Assembly: GCA_036554605.1 (NCBI GenBank)
Contig: DATBMY010000447.1
Location: 1-51,020, forward strand
Direction: 5' to 3'
DNA: 51,020 nt
Origin: DATBMY01 sp036554605
Lineage (GTDB): Bacteria; Acidobacteriota; Blastocatellia; UBA7656
Both the position numbers and the translations under genes were made by a program. Under the pieces are notes generated by a model. The model saw only the letters and a program-made list of their open reading frames with translations, ran no database searches and was not told where the DNA came from. This document shows, piece after piece, positions 48,886 through 51,020 of the stretch. Within the stretch, counting starts at the first letter, position 1, and every line of letters starts with the position of its first letter.

Positions 48886-51020
48886 TTATCTTCTTTGTCG
48901 AGCGGCGGCCGTTCCGCTGCACGCGGAGCCGACAGCGCCTGACGTAGCCGTCGCGCTCGACTCGTCGTCAAACACGGTCACGCGAACGGTTCGCACCCGC
49001 GGGTTATCCGAAGCGCCCGTGAACCTCTGCGTGATGGTGAAGCTCTGCCCTCGCGCTATGCCGCGCTCGGCAATGTTCTGCTCCAGATTATTTATTGTGA
49101 ACGACGAGCCGACCGCGCGGCCCGCGCTATCAAGGAATTGATAGGTTGCGCGCATCACGTTGCGATTCGAGTCGTAAGCCGCAAATCGCACCGTGAATTC
49201 GTCGCCCGACCGGCATAGCGTCACGACCGGCGCGGCGGACGGGTCAGCCGGGTCTATCAACCTCACTTTTTTCTTGACCCGGCCGACGAGCGCGATGCTT
49301 ACCTGCTGGGTCGTGTTCGTCTGGATCGTCAGCACATCGTTGACCTCATCGGGTAACAGGTCTCTCACCGCGGGCTGGGTGCCTTCCGGGATGACGGCCG
49401 GGATTACCGGATTGAACGACACGCGAATCACGACCGTCCCGCCCGGCGCGACGTTGACCGGGAGGCTTGAGCCGCTTGAGGTCGTGACCATAAAGACGCC
49501 GCTGTTGTCGGCCCTCCTTTGATTGCCGGTTACGCGCTCAAGCGTCGCCGAGCGAAGCTCAAGCGTAGAGCATCCGGCATTGGCAATAGTAAAGGTCTGC
49601 GTTTCAGGATTGCCGCGCGGAGTTCCGCGCGCGCGCACCCGCTTGAAGCGCAGCTCAGTTACATTGCCCTGTATGACGGCGCTGGCTGGGGCGGTGGCAT
49701 TGCCCGTCAGCTCGATTGTTATCTCAGGCTCGAACGGATCGTTGGTCGCCAGTATCAGGCATGCCCGGACCGCGCCGCACGCGTTCGGATTGACCGTGAC
49801 GTTTATGGTTGCCGTCTCGCCCGGATCTATGGGGCCGGTCGGGCAGCCGGACAAAGTAAATCGCGCGCTCTGGTCAGGATCGGTATCACTGCATCTTCTT
49901 ATCACGCATCCATCAAAACTGAGCGGAGCCGTTCCGGTGTTCATCACCTCGACCATCCTCGTCGTCGGCGCGTTGAGAGGCACGTTGCCGAACGCGAGCG
50001 GGCTCGTAGTTTCGGCGTCGGGACGAGGCAGCTTCGTCTCTTCGCTATCGAACATTATCTCCGACGTGTTGGCCGAGCGGTCGGCGACGTTATCTATCGC
50101 GGGCCGGTCAATCACCGTCGCGGTGTATATGCCCGTTGGCGAAGCGGGTATATCAGCCGCGGTGAACTCACCGTTATCATCTACATCGGCTTGCGCAAGA
50201 AACGACACGCCGTCGATAACGATACTTTCGTCGACTATGCGGAACACGGTCACCGCGAAAAGCTCTACTTTCGCGCCCGCGGCGGGCGGGCTGTTCAATT
50301 TTCCGGTGACGGTCACGGTGTCGCCCTCGCCGGTTACCACGCTCAAAGAGTCCGTAAAATTCAGGAGCGTGTTTGGCCCTTCGTCTTCGTCTCCGTCGTC
50401 ATTGGGAGTAGGCCCATCGCCGTCAAGATCTATCAGGGCCGCGGGCGGATCGTCCTCGTCCGGAACGGGACGGGTAATCGCGTTGCGCGAAATCAGGTTG
50501 CGAAGATTCGACCCCACCATTCGCCCATCCAGGCTATCGAGGACGAGCACGCCCGTCGGATTATCCTCCAGCGCGTTCTGCTCTACGCGGTTATGGCCCA
50601 CTGTGTCGTTCGGGCATGCGGGCGCGATAGTGACGGCCGCGCGCGTGAAATTGATGAGCCTGATGCCGCGCACCGTGTCTCGATTCGAGCGAATCCACAA
50701 TCCGTCGGCGATCTTGTTCTGCCCGTCGATGGTCACGCCCGGCTGGCAGCCCTGCGGGTCATCATCGGGCGCGACGCACCCGTCGATTATAATGTCGGGC
50801 CACGCGAGCTGAGGCAGCGCGGAATCGAGCAAGATCGTCTCGTCGTTGAGTTCGGGGGCGAAAGTGATAGTAGCCGCGCCGCCGTTGCAATTGGCGAGCT
50901 CGATGGCCTGCCTGAGCGAAAGCTCACCCGTAGCCGGCGGCGCGCCGGGCGCGCTATCCGCCTCGGTCGTCACTACGAGCGAGAGCGGCATGACAGGCCC
51001 GAGAACTATGCGGCGCGCCA
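48886..51020 (-). CDS. Large surface protein: CSLREA/parallel-beta-helix and choice-of-anchor-D-type domains (partial)
   Basis: The frame stays open to the right edge of the window, so the start is off the window; an internal ATG at 50991 is not a credible start since the upstream codons (RRIVLGPV) are also protein-like. The visible N-terminal part carries a CSLREA-type start (VTTEADSAPGAPPATGELSLRQAIELANCN) followed by right-handed-beta-helix-like repeats (IIIDGCVAP, DTVRGIRLINF, NRVEQNALEDNP). Then come Ig-like/bacterial interior domains, and two choice-of-anchor-D-type domains (VEVMNTGTAPLSFDGC, ITIELTGNAT; PGGTVVIRVSFNP). The C-terminus ends in a Cys/Thr-rich GSACSGTAAARQRR. Probably a long adhesin or surface protein; the substrate is unknown. 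The FecR-like gene follows 30 nt downstream. Confidence 0.85.
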   Translation of the reverse strand, partial: ARRIVLGPVMPLSLVVTTEADSAPGAPPATGELSLRQAIELANCNGGAATITFAPELNDETILLDSALPQLAWPDIIIDGCVAPDDDPQGCQPGVTIDGQNKIADGLWIRSNRDTVRGIRLINFTRAAVTIAPACPNDTVGHNRVEQNALEDNPTGVLVLDSLDGRMVGSNLRNLISRNAITRPVPDEDDPPAALIDLDGDGPTPNDDGDEDEGPNTLLNFTDSLSVVTGEGDTVTVTGKLNSPPAAGAKVELFAVTVFRIVDESIVIDGVSFLAQADVDDNGEFTAADIPASPTGIYTATVIDRPAIDNVADRSANTSEIMFDSEETKLPRPDAETTSPLAFGNVPLNAPTTRMVEVMNTGTAPLSFDGCVIRRCSDTDPDQSARFTLSGCPTGPIDPGETATINVTVNPNACGAVRACLILATNDPFEPEITIELTGNATAPASAVIQGNVTELRFKRVRARGTPRGNPETQTFTIANAGCSTLELRSATLERVTGNQRRADNSGVFMVTTSSGSSLPVNVAPGGTVVIRVSFNPVIPAVIPEGTQPAVRDLLPDEVNDVLTIQTNTTQQVSIALVGRVKKKVRLIDPADPSAAPVVTLCRSGDEFTVRFAAYDSNRNVMRATYQFLDSAGRAVGSSFTINNLEQNIAERGIARGQSFTITQRFTGASDNPRVRTVRVTVFDDESSATATSGAVGSACSGTAAARQRR

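Noticed and set aside
1..51020. CRISPR arrays, rRNA operons, insertion sequences
   Set aside because: I found no regularly spaced repeats, no transposase motifs with terminal inverted repeats and no rRNA-like stretches in reading both strands.

Overview
The window looks like chromosomal DNA of a free-living, Gram-negative-type bacterium with fairly high GC. The best fit is Acidobacteriota, probably the Blastocatellia/Pyrinomonadaceae side. Supporting signs are a secreted VWFA-related protein of the acidobacterial type (23957-25171), a large TonB-receptor-like outer-membrane protein with an N-terminal carboxypeptidase-regulatory-like domain (35919-38927), a secreted EF-hand protein, a TMTC-like glycosyltransferase/TPR protein and many secreted proteins of unknown function. 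This is inferred from gene content; no rRNA or tRNA gene is visible. The partial genes at both ends show that the window cuts through larger loci.

Layout. 1-6.8 kb: stress/envelope genes (partial YtxH-like protein, DUF1269-like stress protein), a DUF3857/transglutaminase-like protein without its catalytic residues, a small frameshifted gene, an alpha/beta hydrolase, an MBL-fold hydrolase, an FmdB zinc ribbon protein and a small unknown protein, with strong hairpin terminators. 6.8-12.8 kb: zinc-ribbon/TPR protein, 3-hydroxybutyryl-CoA dehydrogenase, TMTC-like membrane protein, secreted unknown protein and a single-domain response regulator. 13.2-16.3 kb: a compact module in which an XRE repressor and an ImmA/IrrE-type metalloprotease (8-nt overlap) diverge from four genes: two tiny proteins, a SWIM-zinc-finger/Rad52-like recombinase and an HTH-like protein. 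A near-consensus sigma-70 promoter and a GTTTCA-N4-TGAAAC palindrome lie between them. The layout resembles the DdrO/IrrE DNA-damage switch of Deinococcus and the ImmR/ImmA switch of mobile elements, and it is the most interesting locus here.

16.3-26 kb: metabolic and housekeeping genes (amidohydrolase, succinate-semialdehyde-type dehydrogenase, M28 peptidase, der, YraN, galT, VWFA protein, SprT-like metalloprotease). 26.4-30.4 kb: a TetR-HlyD-ABC ATPase-ABC permease operon in the same order as the E. coli cecR-ybhGFS genes, with a palindromic operator next to the -10 box. 30.5-34.7 kb: murJ, a sigma-54-dependent response regulator and a secreted coiled-coil protein. 35.2-40.9 kb: an ECF-type sigma factor, zinc-finger anti-sigma factor and Spy/CpxP-like protein with overlapping reading frames, followed by the TonB-receptor-like protein and a six-EF-hand protein. 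41-43.8 kb: MFS exporter, family-4 uracil-DNA glycosylase and a CxxC-x17-CxxC zinc ribbon protein. 44.2-51 kb: secreted proteins, including a duplicated-module protein, a caspase-like/PEGA/TPR protein, a FecR-like/Ig-like protein and a large CSLREA/choice-of-anchor-D-type surface protein cut by the window edge.

All calls come from reading motifs, gene order and signals in the sequence. No database search was run, so family names rest on recognised motifs.
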